Below are positions 1 to 8,662 of a stretch of DNA of 64,000 nucleotides, piece after piece. Made by a program: the position numbers and the translations under genes. Every line of letters begins with the position of its first letter. Positions within the stretch are counted from its first letter, which is position 1. This stretch comes from JAWKOK01 sp963848115. Lineage in GTDB: Bacteria; Chloroflexota; Anaerolineae; Caldilineales; Caldilineaceae. The notes beneath the pieces are model-generated. The model had not been told where the DNA came from. It made no database searches and saw nothing but the letters and a program-made list of their open reading frames with translations. The DNA lies in assembly GCA_963848115.1 (NCBI GenBank), contig CAWKCP010000007.1, positions 930,001 to 994,000 of the forward strand, in the 5' to 3' direction.

Positions 1-135
1 CTGAAGAAGACGGGCAAGACCATAGGCGAGACTAGCCAGAAAAACTGTAGCGGCGACGATCTTCAATAACCCATCGGCATTTCGAGGGCTCAGATGTATC
101 GGCGGCTTACGGTCGTCAGACTCGGGATCATTCAT
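1..135 (-). CDS. N-terminus of an unidentified membrane protein (cut by window edge)
   Basis: An ATG at 135 on the reverse strand opens a frame that stays open to base 1, giving 45 residues. The first 20 are polar and acidic (MNDPESDDRK...), followed by one hydrophobic helix of about 20 residues (LLKIVAATVFLASLAYGLAR). A GGAGTG ribosome site lies about 9 bases upstream of the ATG. The shape fits a single-pass or multi-pass inner-membrane protein with a cytoplasmic N-terminus. The family cannot be named from this fragment. Confidence 0.55.
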   Translation of the reverse strand, partial: MNDPESDDRKPPIHLSPRNADGLLKIVAATVFLASLAYGLARLLQ

Positions 136-558
136 TGAGTATTCACTCCATAACTAGCGGGTACATCAATTGTAGAGTGGGAACCGCTTCTAGTCAAGCG
201 TACGGCCAATCCAAGAAAATAATTCTTCCAAAGTCCCCGCCACGGCCCACAATCAGAATGCTGTGAACCGGCCCCTAGCGTGAAATGAACCTGTGAGATC
301 CGCAACGACTGTACAGAGCGAGGCTGCTGGCGTATGATGCAAAGACTTCACTCTGTCGATCAGCCAAACTGAAAGCAGAACGAGATCCTATCTTCTGAAT
401 TGTACGATTTTGGCCTTCGACCCAAGAGTGGGAGATTCCAGACGAGTCCGCAATCACTCAGTCCCTGAATTTCAGGATCCAGAAACCTTCGCTATCGATC
501 TCGTAGAAATGTCGGTTGAAATCCAGATCCGGATGCCACGAACCAGGAGTGTAGGCCC
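136..558. other. Intergenic region between divergent genes
   Basis: This 423-base stretch separates the reverse-strand membrane-protein fragment from the forward MFS gene. The short frames inside it have no recognisable protein character. It should contain promoters for both neighbours, but I see no convincing -35/-10 pair, hairpin or RNA gene. Confidence 0.5.
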
Positions 559-1812
559 TTGCCCATCACCCGTGACCCGCCACCCATCCTACCCGCCGCC
601 CCCAAATGGCGAACACTCTGGCTGTTGGCGCTGGCCGAGCTATTGGCCATGTCACTCTGGTTCTCAGCGTCAGCCGTCGTACCTCAGCTAACCCTGGAGT
701 GGGCGCTCTCGCCCGGACAACAGTCCTGGTTGACGATGAGTGTACAGATCGGCTTTGTGGTCGGCGCGCTGACCAGCACGCTGTTGACGCTGGCCGATCG
801 CGTACCGGCACAACGTCTATTTGCGATGAGCGCTGTCGCCGGCGCGCTCTTCAATGGCGCAATCGCACTCTGGGCAACATCCCCATCTACTGTCATGGCC
901 CTTCGCTTCGCCACCGGTGTGACGCTCGCCGGCGTCTATCCCCCCGGCATGAAGTTGATGGCGAGCTGGACGGATCGGGATCGGGGACTGGGGATTGGAA
1001 TCCTGGTTGGGGCATTGACCGTCGGCTCTGCCATGCCCCATCTGCTGGGAGCTCTGTCTGTTTTCGGTGGAGACAACGGTATTCCACCATGGCGCAGCGT
1101 GCTGCTGGCAGCATCTGCCTTTGCCTTGATCGCAGCGCTGATTGCCGCAGTTTTCGTACGGCCAGGCCCCCTTCTGGCCAAGTCAGCACCCTTCGACTGG
1201 CGCTACGCCGGCCGGGCGCTTTCGGAGAAGCCAGTGCGTCTGGCCAACTTCGGCTACTTGGGCCACATGTGGGAGCTCTACGCCATGTGGGCGTGGGCGC
1301 CCATCATGTTGCTGGCTGCCTACCAGCAGGCCGGCTGGAACCCAGCATCGGCACGGCTTGCCGGCTTTGCCGTCATTGCCATCGGCGGCATCGGCAGCGT
1401 GGTCGCCGGGCGGCTGGCGGATCGACTGGGCCGAACATCAATTACCATGGCCAGCCTGGCCGTATCCGGAGCCTGTGCGCTGACCGTCGGTCTCTTCTTC
1501 GGCTCGCCCGCGATCTTGACAGCCCTCTGTCTGATCTGGGGGTTCGCTGTCGTGGCGGACAGCGCCCAGTTCAGCACGGCGGTCAGCGAACTGAGTGACA
1601 ACCGCTACGTCGGGACCGCGCTGACCATGCAGACCAGCCTGGGCTTTCTGCTCACCCTATTCACCATCCGCCTGATCCCGCCTCTGGTTGAGGTGGTCGG
1701 CTGGGAATGGGCCTTTGCCGTGCTGGCGCTGGGCCCGGCCTTCGGGCTGTGGAGCATGTGGCGATTGCGGGGACTGCCCGAAGCGGAAAAGATGGCGTCG
1801 GGGAATCGATAG
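559..1812 (+). CDS. MFS transporter
   Basis: A 417-residue major facilitator superfamily carrier with about twelve hydrophobic helices. After helix 2 it has a degenerate loop (LADRVPAQR), and after helix 8 a clear MFS loop (GRLADRLGRTS, around residues 289-299). The start is a TTG at 559, chosen because AGGAGTG lies 8 bases upstream and the first helix begins near residue 18. The length is normal for a 12-TM MFS protein. The substrate is unknown; the sequence resembles the broad nitrate/cyanate/unknown-substrate branch. It stands alone and converges on the next gene, so context gives no functional hint. Confidence 0.85.
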   Translation: MPITRDPPPILPAAPKWRTLWLLALAELLAMSLWFSASAVVPQLTLEWALSPGQQSWLTMSVQIGFVVGALTSTLLTLADRVPAQRLFAMSAVAGALFNGAIALWATSPSTVMALRFATGVTLAGVYPPGMKLMASWTDRDRGLGIGILVGALTVGSAMPHLLGALSVFGGDNGIPPWRSVLLAASAFALIAALIAAVFVRPGPLLAKSAPFDWRYAGRALSEKPVRLANFGYLGHMWELYAMWAWAPIMLLAAYQQAGWNPASARLAGFAVIAIGGIGSVVAGRLADRLGRTSITMASLAVSGACALTVGLFFGSPAILTALCLIWGFAVVADSAQFSTAVSELSDNRYVGTALTMQTSLGFLLTLFTIRLIPPLVEVVGWEWAFAVLALGPAFGLWSMWRLRGLPEAEKMASGNR

Positions 1813-1888
1813 TACGTGACCCAGTTACGAGGGTGAAGCAGACAGAGCTCAGGAACGGAAAGGTCAATGAGTCGGCACTCAGATCGCC

Positions 1889-2551
1889 CTACGCACTGCT
1901 GTCATCCAGAAACAACGTACGACATTCCGCCTGTATGCGAATTGGATCGCCGATATCGTGGAGACTAAGCGTCCTTGAGCGAGATTTGAGGAATAGAAAG
2001 ATCTCACGTGTTGGCCACGTCAACCGGGCCACGATATTTTGGAAAACACGCCCCTCGATCAGCGCCTGCTGGATCCGCGTCTGTTCACGCTCCCAGTGCA
2101 ATTCCCGATCCAGACACTTGGGCTTCAACTCAACCCCCAAATCGACGTCATTTAGCCTTTCCTGGTCCGTTATATAGCTGCCGAATACCACGACGCGGGT
2201 CACCTTGTAGAGAAAATACTCGTCTTCGTTCACACGGTGAACTCTATCAAGAAATTCGATAACATTTTTCTTGGCTGTGGCTCGGCGCACGGGCTTGGCT
2301 GCAGTCGCCTGTGCAAGCGCATTCCCCTTAACCGTGTTCACCCAGCGATCACGACTGGGAAACGATTCATCCAGCTCAACATAACCGGCGTGCGATAGTT
2401 CATCAATGACGCGCTGCGCCTCAGCGTCGGAAACACCCAAGCGTTCGGCAACAAACTCCAGCGGCCACATCCCACCTCTGCCATACCGCATAAGTTCGCG
2501 CATCTCTAGAGAGGGACGCCCAGCAATAGTGCCCTTCGAATCGATTCGCAT
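1889..2551 (-). CDS. Winged-helix / nucleotidyltransferase-fold protein
   Basis: A 220-residue protein with two parts. Residues about 25-65 look like a winged helix-turn-helix (FVAERLGVSDAEAQRVIDEL, followed by GYVEL). Residues about 105-145 carry a polymerase-beta-type nucleotidyltransferase signature, FGSYITDQERLNDVDLGVEL, i.e. GS plus a D-x-D metal pair. The ATG at 2551 was chosen because the upstream in-frame extension is low-complexity Arg/Cys sequence overlapping pyrB. Minimal nucleotidyltransferases of this fold include MNT antitoxins that AMPylate HEPN toxins, but no HEPN partner is adjacent. A DNA-binding regulator with a catalytic or degenerate NTase domain is the alternative. Its role is not known. 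Confidence 0.65.
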   Translation of the reverse strand: MRIDSKGTIAGRPSLEMRELMRYGRGGMWPLEFVAERLGVSDAEAQRVIDELSHAGYVELDESFPSRDRWVNTVKGNALAQATAAKPVRRATAKKNVIEFLDRVHRVNEDEYFLYKVTRVVVFGSYITDQERLNDVDLGVELKPKCLDRELHWEREQTRIQQALIEGRVFQNIVARLTWPTREIFLFLKSRSRTLSLHDIGDPIRIQAECRTLFLDDSSA

Positions 2552-2642
2552 CTTTCTCTGCTCCAGCAACTGTCGCCCTAAGTCCACACCGACGACACCT
2601 AGTCGGTATTGTCCGTCGGAACAGGTAGCCTGTCCACAAGAG

Positions 2643-2687
2643 CAACGTCGGGCGCCCTTTGCCAATGGCAAAGGGCGCCCGACGTTG
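2643..2687 (-). terminator. Perfect 21-bp hairpin downstream of pyrB
   Basis: Bases 2643-2663 are perfectly complementary to 2667-2687, leaving a 3-base loop. It lies 13 bases after the pyrB stop codon on the pyrB strand. There is no T-run after it on either strand, so it is not a classical intrinsic terminator. It may stabilise the 3' end of the pyr mRNA or act as a Rho-assisted terminator. Confidence 0.5.
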
Positions 2688-2699
2688 GCAAGAAATCTC

Positions 2700-3674
<975 letters not shown>

Positions 3675-3705
3675 GGTTGTACATTCTCCATTAGGTGATA
3701 TTTGC

Positions 3706-3775
3706 ATAGAGACTGCTGCTTGCTGCTTGATTCCCACTACGTACTCCGTACTGCGAAAGTGGCCCCCGCATGTTC
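3706..3775. repeat. Solitary composite repeat remnant
   Basis: This short stretch combines GCTGCTTGCTGCTTGA, the unit type seen in the arrays at 27515-27646 and 34671-34785, with TACGTACTCCGTACTGCG, the unit type seen at 24179-24331. It lacks an inverted partner. It appears to be a decayed or half element in the pyrB leader. Confidence 0.45.
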
Positions 3776-3812
3776 GATGCCTTGAAACATAGACATCTTC
3801 TGAGTCTTTTCT

Positions 3813-3945
3813 ATGACTCCACTGTAAATAGGATCTTGACACGAATTTACACGAATTATCACGAATTTTTTCTCTGGGCAACACCACAGTTCGTGTTAAT
3901 TCGTGACAATTCGTAGTCCGAAAAGCCCTTTTTGCCATGGAGTCC
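3813..3945. repeat. Imperfect palindromic array of CACGAATT units
   Basis: The left arm holds three direct copies of an 11-12 bp unit (ACACGAATT-type, 3838-3870). The right arm (3889-3916) holds three copies in the opposite orientation, around an 18-base centre. The ends carry GACTCCACTG (3815-3824) and a diverged reverse copy ending GGAGTC (3939-3944). The element fills the pyrC-pyrB gap and stops 5 bases from the pyrC stop codon. Confidence 0.65.
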
Positions 3946-3949
3946 TCTA

Positions 3950-5053
3950 TCAAACGAACAAAACCGTCCCGCTCCCCGGTTGCGCCAGAACCTGTCCGTT
4001 GGCGAAGACCGTATCGCCGCGCAGAACCACGCGTTCAACCCGGCCAACAAGCGGCCTGTCCGCAAATGGCGTCCAGCCGCAACGAGTGTGCATGTCGGCA
4101 TTCGTGAAACTAAACTCAGTGTCGGTGTCGACATCAACGTAGGTGTCCACCTGTTCAGGCAGGCCATAGATGCGCCGTGGATTGGCGGAACAACGCTCGA
4201 TGACATCATTAAGGGTCAATCGGCCATCGCGTACGGCCGTGAGCAGCAGCGGCAACATGGTCTCGACACCCGGAACGCCGGGAGGCGGCGTCTCCAACGC
4301 CTTCTCTTCCAACGTGTGTGGCGCGTGATCCGTGGCGAAGATATCGATGACGGCCAGATTCTCCCAGAGGGCGGCCACATCATCGGGCGTGGCCAGACGC
4401 GGTCGCATGTCGCCGAGATTACCGAGTCTCGAAAGATCACCGGTGCTCAGAAAGAGGTGATGGGGCGTGGCTTCGCAAGTCACGGGGTAGCCGCGCTCTT
4501 TGGCAACGTCGATCAGTTCGACCTCGCATCGGCGACTGACATGGACGATGTGCAGCGGTACGCCATAGAGATGGCTCAGGTTCAGGCAGACGGAAAGCAT
4601 CAACTCTTCGGCGTGAACGGCCACAGGGCCAATGCCGGTGGGATTCTCCGGCGTGCGATAGCCGACTTCCGCTGCCTTTTCGGCCCATGTACGGAAAAAG
4701 CGATGCATCAGGTCCAGGCTATCGATGCGCAGTGAGCCGAAGGTATCGCTCACATAGATCTTCAGCCCGCAGGCCTGCTGGGCCACGAACAGGTAGGCAT
4801 CGAGATCGGTACTGGTTGCGCCAACAAAAAGCCCGACATCGCAGACAGCTTTCGCTGCCGCTAGTCGGGCCTTTTCCATCAATCGTTCCGGGGTGGCGGT
4901 TGGCGGCTGGGTGTTGGGCATATCCAGAACGGTGGTCACCCCCCCTGCCAATGCCGCTGCCGTGCCGGAGTACAGATCCTCTTTGTGCTCGTAGCCGGGT
5001 TCACGCAAATGGACATGTGCGTCAACCAGACCAGGCAAACGTGTAGTTGTCAT
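3950..5053 (-). CDS. pyrC: Dihydroorotase
   Basis: A 367-residue amidohydrolase that cyclises carbamoyl aspartate to dihydroorotate. Metal-site motifs appear in the expected order: DAHVHLREPG near the N-terminus, GLKIYVSDTF with the lysine likely to be carbamylated, AVHAEE, HIVHVS, and FATDHAPH. The C-terminal part has the usual amidohydrolase beta-domain ending in GDTVFANG. The ATG at 5053 places DAHVHLREPG about ten residues in, as is normal once the short N-terminal strand is counted; GGGAG sits very close upstream, and a longer start at 5146 is possible. It precedes pyrB on the same strand, giving a pyrC-pyrB pair. Confidence 0.95.
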   Translation of the reverse strand: MTTTRLPGLVDAHVHLREPGYEHKEDLYSGTAAALAGGVTTVLDMPNTQPPTATPERLMEKARLAAAKAVCDVGLFVGATSTDLDAYLFVAQQACGLKIYVSDTFGSLRIDSLDLMHRFFRTWAEKAAEVGYRTPENPTGIGPVAVHAEELMLSVCLNLSHLYGVPLHIVHVSRRCEVELIDVAKERGYPVTCEATPHHLFLSTGDLSRLGNLGDMRPRLATPDDVAALWENLAVIDIFATDHAPHTLEEKALETPPPGVPGVETMLPLLLTAVRDGRLTLNDVIERCSANPRRIYGLPEQVDTYVDVDTDTEFSFTNADMHTRCGWTPFADRPLVGRVERVVLRGDTVFANGQVLAQPGSGTVLFV

Positions 5054-5299
5054 GGCTCCCTTGCTTCTCAGGTAGAAACGCTCTGCCGGTTTAGCCGCTG
5101 TCAGCTCACCCTGGCATTGGTTGATCAACACGTGACTGCTGGGCAAACTGTCCTATTCTAGCCGCAATTACCTCCCACCGCAAAGCTGACAGATCGGTAA
5201 TGCTTGCAGGAAGGGAAATGGGATGATAATGTCAGACTAGCACCAGCCGATCTGGTAAACTAAAAAGGCCATTCTGGCGCCAATTAGAAAGGAAGCAGC

Positions 5300-6466
5300 A
5301 TGGAAGAAAAATCCAGACTCAAGATCCCGTTCAAGGCAATACTTGTCGGCGGAGCTATACTGATTGCCGTCTTTATGCTCTTTAGTGTAGCCGGCCAGTT
5401 CTTCTATTTCTTCGAGCGCATCGACCAAGACGAGGTCGGTGTCCAGTTCGAGAGCGGACGCATCAAGGGGGTGGTCGGACCCGGCGTCTACAGCGATGTC
5501 GGGCTGTTCGTCAAGCTGGAGCGCGTCTCCAGCGCAGCAGTCGACTTTGTTGTCACCGACGTAGAGTTGATTACCCAAGATAAACAGCGCATCGGGCTGA
5601 TCGTAACCGGTGATGTCTTCCGACCGGGATTGGCCAACGGCGACACGATCCAAGGGCTGTGGGCGCAATACAACCAACTCTATCTTGACGACCAGGCGGT
5701 ACGTGATCGCATCGGTCTGCGCGCACAACAGGCGATGAAAGTATGCGTCGGCGACCGCAACTTCGATGACGCTGTCATCGGCACTGGCCGCGATGAGCTG
5801 CGCAACTGCATCGATGACGAAGTCAACATCTTGGCCAGCAACTTCGGCCTGGACGTGGCAAATGTCGCCGTCCCCGAAGTGATCCTGTCGCCCGATGTCC
5901 AGGCAGGCCTGGATGAGATCGTACGCAAGCGATTGCAAACAGAGCAAGCCAACCAGGATCTCCTGCGCGTCAAGGCTGAGGCCGAAGCCGAACAGGAGCG
6001 GCAGCAAGGTGAAATTCGTATCGCCCAAAGTCGCATCCAGGAGGAGTCTCGGCAGCAACTCATTCTGGCCGAGCTTGAGGAAGCCAAGATCCAGGCGCAA
6101 CGCGCGGTCATTGAGGCTGAACGCTCCAACGAACTCACACGTGTGGAGGCCGAGCGCGCCATCATTGAAGCTGAAAAAGTCAACAGTCTGTTGGCCGCAG
6201 AAAAGGATTTGGAGATCCAGGCGGCATTGGCCAAGGCAGCAACCGAACGCGCCCAAGCCGATATCGCCACCCAACTGGCCCTGGCCGAGATGTATGGAGA
6301 GAACCCTGAATTCCTTCAACTTCAGATCGTGAATGCCAACGCCAGCGCATTGCAGCCGTCCGACAAGATCATCTTTACGCCCGAGGGCACGATTCCCACG
6401 CTTGTGTTGCCCGGCCCCGGTATCGTACCCACCATCGACACCGGCCAGGCAACAGCAAGCGAATAA
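5300..6466 (+). CDS. SPFH/band-7 domain membrane protein
   Basis: A 388-residue protein with an N-terminal transmembrane helix (residues about 13-33) followed by a band-7/SPFH domain (about 40-200). A long charged helix of about 130 residues (205-330) is rich in Ala, Glu, Gln and Arg and is almost certainly coiled coil. The tail is Pro/Thr-rich. Prohibitin/stomatin/HflC-type proteins form large membrane-bound cages and modulate proteases or membrane domains. AAGGAAG lies 5 bases before the ATG. No NfeD or FtsH partner is adjacent, so the exact role is open. A strong hairpin follows the gene. Confidence 0.85.
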   Translation: MEEKSRLKIPFKAILVGGAILIAVFMLFSVAGQFFYFFERIDQDEVGVQFESGRIKGVVGPGVYSDVGLFVKLERVSSAAVDFVVTDVELITQDKQRIGLIVTGDVFRPGLANGDTIQGLWAQYNQLYLDDQAVRDRIGLRAQQAMKVCVGDRNFDDAVIGTGRDELRNCIDDEVNILASNFGLDVANVAVPEVILSPDVQAGLDEIVRKRLQTEQANQDLLRVKAEAEAEQERQQGEIRIAQSRIQEESRQQLILAELEEAKIQAQRAVIEAERSNELTRVEAERAIIEAEKVNSLLAAEKDLEIQAALAKAATERAQADIATQLALAEMYGENPEFLQLQIVNANASALQPSDKIIFTPEGTIPTLVLPGPGIVPTIDTGQATASE

Positions 6467-6506
6467 ACTGTAAACCGACAATTCTTGATGTGCCCTAACG
6501 CACGAC

Positions 6507-6547
6507 GGGATTCTCTACCAGCTTGGATCTGGCGAGTAGAGAATCCC
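6507..6547 (+). terminator. 12-bp stem-loop after the band-7 gene
   Basis: GGGATTCTCTAC at 6507-6518 pairs exactly with 6536-6547 around a 17-base loop that can add a few inner pairs. It starts 40 bases after the stop codon. There is no T-run, so termination is probable rather than certain. Confidence 0.45.
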
Positions 6548-6637
6548 ATAGGCATCAAACGAATCGGTATGTTGAGTGTGGCCGCTTCTATGCATTGCCG
6601 GATTGCATGAGACTGTTGTCAGTGAACGGAGACACAG

Positions 6638-7183
6638 ATGGGTTTCGCCGCAGAACTGAATTTTGACCCGGAATCAGATGCCGCCGTACGGGAGCTCTGG
6701 CGCCGGCTCGCCGACGCCGGCATTAGTTCGTTCATGCTTGATGTCGACGCTGAGCCCCACATAAGCCTGACCGTTTTTGACGAGACATGCGGCGACTTTT
6801 CCCTGACAATCGCTCGCCAGGTCGTGAATGACTTTGCATCGACGTGTCCCCCGTTCGAGTTCAAGTTGAGCGCAGTGGGTTGCTTTCCGACCAACGAAGG
6901 GGTCGTCTACCTTGCACCGATCGTAACGCCCGAGCTGCTAAACGCACATGCCGGCTTCCATCGACGACTCGCAGAAGCGGGCCTCCGGTCGCATGCCTAC
7001 TATCGACCCGGAAACTGGATACCGCACTGCAGCGTTGCTGCTCAACTGGCAGCGCACAGTGTCGGCGATGCAGTGGAGTTGTGCAGATCCATGGATCTTT
7101 TCAATCCCGGTCGCTTTGAGTCAGTCGCGTTGGTGGAATACAGACCGGTCGTGTATCATGCTCGTTCTGTTCTGACGGGTTGA
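6638..7183 (+). CDS. 2H phosphoesterase / 2'-5' RNA ligase family protein
   Basis: A 181-residue protein with the two H-x-S/T motifs that define the 2H phosphoesterase fold: PHISLTVF near residue 47 and PHCSVA near residue 131. The spacing of about 85 residues is typical of the family. Members cleave cyclic phosphodiesters or join RNA ends; the true substrate here cannot be read from sequence. A ribosome site (AACGGAGA) precedes the ATG by about 7 bases. It appears monocistronic. Confidence 0.8.
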   Translation: MGFAAELNFDPESDAAVRELWRRLADAGISSFMLDVDAEPHISLTVFDETCGDFSLTIARQVVNDFASTCPPFEFKLSAVGCFPTNEGVVYLAPIVTPELLNAHAGFHRRLAEAGLRSHAYYRPGNWIPHCSVAAQLAAHSVGDAVELCRSMDLFNPGRFESVALVEYRPVVYHARSVLTG

Positions 7184-7381
7184 CATTGCAGCAGGCGACA
7201 AAGCACAAGGAATTCGAAAGGTTGCGGCGTTTTTCACTTCGATGCACTCGTGGTAGAATGCCCTGCTGTACGCCTTGTTGGGCCAGCGCAGACGGAAAAC
7301 TGTCTGCACCGCACCCCCCGTCGGGCGTCGCAGAAAATCAGTTTGTCATTGAGGACACGTTCCGAAAAGGAGTAGTTGAAC

Positions 7382-7576
7382 ATGGCGTATGCACACACAA
7401 ATTCCAAAGGTAAGACCTACATCCTGCACTCCAAGACCACCGTTCTGAAGAACGGCCGGGAGCAGACCATCTATTTCTTCGCCAAAGAAGAGAAAGAGGG
7501 TGCTTTGGATGCAGTGCCGGAAGGCTACGTGGTCTCAGAGAGCAAGAACGGTCTTCCCGTTCTGAAGCGTGGCTAG
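7382..7576 (+). CDS. Small conserved protein of unknown function
   Basis: A 64-residue, charged, soluble protein beginning MAYAHTNSKGKTYILHSK and ending GLPVLKRG. AAGGAG lies 9 bases upstream of the ATG; a TTG six bases earlier is a weaker start. From memory, short proteins with the pattern YxLHSK...LKNGREQTIYFF...EGALDxVPEGY are common in Chloroflexota and some other thermophile-rich phyla, with no known function. The gene has its own strong intrinsic terminator, so it is likely expressed as an independent, possibly abundant, transcript. Confidence 0.75.
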   Translation: MAYAHTNSKGKTYILHSKTTVLKNGREQTIYFFAKEEKEGALDAVPEGYVVSESKNGLPVLKRG

Positions 7577-7592
7577 GCTTTGAAAGAGTCAC

Positions 7593-7642
7593 AAAAGGGG
7601 GCGTGGGTAGCTGTTCTACCCAGCGCCCCTTTTTCGTTTTTG
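7593..7642 (+). terminator. Rho-independent terminator
   Basis: A GC-rich stem (AAAGGGGGCGTGGGTA against TACCCAGCGCCCCTTT) with a short loop is followed by TTTTTCGTTTTT. This is the best canonical intrinsic terminator in the window and closes the small conserved gene. Confidence 0.85.
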
Positions 7643-7697
7643 GGTTTCGAGTACGACGCAATTGCTGCAACGATCCAGCAAAGGAACGACCAATCGC

Positions 7698-8366
7698 ATG
7701 AGAAACGTCGCCCAGAGCCACCGCCCGGCTGCCGTCATTTTTGACATGGACGGGCTCATGCTGGATACGGAAAAGATCTATCAGCTTGCCTGGCATCAGG
7801 CCGCCAATCAACTCGGCTACACCATTCAAGCAGACCTGTTCTCCAGATTGGTCGGCCTGCGTACAGAAGATTGCGAGGCGCTAATTCTTGATGCGCTGGG
7901 TGCGAGCTTTCCACTGGACGAGTTTCACAGACGCTGGATGGAACTTTGGACCGAAGAGGCTGAGCGCAGCGGGATCGACATGAAGCCCGGAATCCTCGCC
8001 TTACTGGATCGCCTTGACGCGCTCGGCATCCCCAAGGCCATCGCCACTTCCAGCACCCGGCCCGAAGCGGACCGAAGCCTGCGTCTCGCCTCGTTGGACA
8101 CGCGCTTCTCGATCGTCGTGACCGGCGACGACGTGGACCAGGGCAAGCCGGCGCCGGATATTTTTCTGGAAGCGGCCCGGCGCCTGGCGGTTCCGCCCGG
8201 ACAGTGTATAGCCTTCGAGGATTCCAGCGCCGGCGCCATTGCGGCGGCGGCAGCCGATATGACGGTCTATATCGTCCCCGATCTGAACGCGCCGACAAGC
8301 CAGGCCGCGTCGGTGGCCGCAGGCGTCCTACCGTCTCTTGAGGACGCACTCGCCTTCTTCGATTGA
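7698..8366 (+). CDS. HAD superfamily phosphatase / phosphoglucomutase-like
   Basis: A 222-residue HAD hydrolase of the beta-phosphoglucomutase-like group. Motif I is FDMDGLMLDTE (nucleophile Asp near residue 20), motif II is the TSST segment, motif III is the lysine in QGKPAPDIF, and motif IV is FEDSSAG. The helical cap lies between motifs I and II, as in subclass I. Candidate activities are a sugar-phosphate phosphatase or beta-phosphoglucomutase; sequence does not decide. The ATG at 7698 follows AAGGA by 12 bases, and earlier in-frame starts only add residues unlike the family. Confidence 0.9.
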   Translation: MRNVAQSHRPAAVIFDMDGLMLDTEKIYQLAWHQAANQLGYTIQADLFSRLVGLRTEDCEALILDALGASFPLDEFHRRWMELWTEEAERSGIDMKPGILALLDRLDALGIPKAIATSSTRPEADRSLRLASLDTRFSIVVTGDDVDQGKPAPDIFLEAARRLAVPPGQCIAFEDSSAGAIAAAAADMTVYIVPDLNAPTSQAASVAAGVLPSLEDALAFFD

Positions 8367-8375
8367 CGCAACATG

Positions 8376-8400
8376 CGGGGCTTTCTAGAAGGCCGTTTTT
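8376..8400 (+). terminator. Probable intrinsic terminator of the HAD gene
   Basis: GGCTTTCTAGAAGGCC folds into a short hairpin immediately followed by TTTTT. It begins about 10 bases after the HAD stop codon. Confidence 0.5.
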
Positions 8401-8556
8401 CCTCACAGATGACTCCACTGCAAGAACAGAGAATCAGCCACAGATGGACACAGATAAACGCAGATGAAGAGCATTTTTCTTCGCTTTTCCTCTGTGAACT
8501 CTGTGCCCTCTCCGTGCCTCCGTGGTGAACTTGACCTTTCTGCAGTGGAGTCACAG
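8401..8556. repeat. Inverted-repeat element with CACAGAT units
   Basis: GACTCCACTGCAAGAA at 8411-8426 and its near-perfect reverse complement at 8538-8552 bound about 140 bases. Inside, CACAGATGGACACAGATAAA-type units lie on the left, and CTCTGTGAACTCTGTGCC-type units of opposite sense on the right. Further degenerate units continue to about 8640. The end sequence GACTCCACTG is shared with the element at 3813-3945. The 296-base gap holds nothing else. Confidence 0.65.
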
Positions 8557-8662
8557 ATCTACACTGATAAAGATGGATGGAAAACAGATTTTACTGCTCT
8601 TGCCTCCGTACTCCTCCGTGCCAACTCCGTGCCCCGTGTTGAAAGCCTTTTTCACAGCAGCG

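Noticed and set aside
5237..6481. 414-codon reverse frame opposite the band-7 gene
   Set aside because: It is a shadow of the coiled-coil region; no domain character or start signal supports it.
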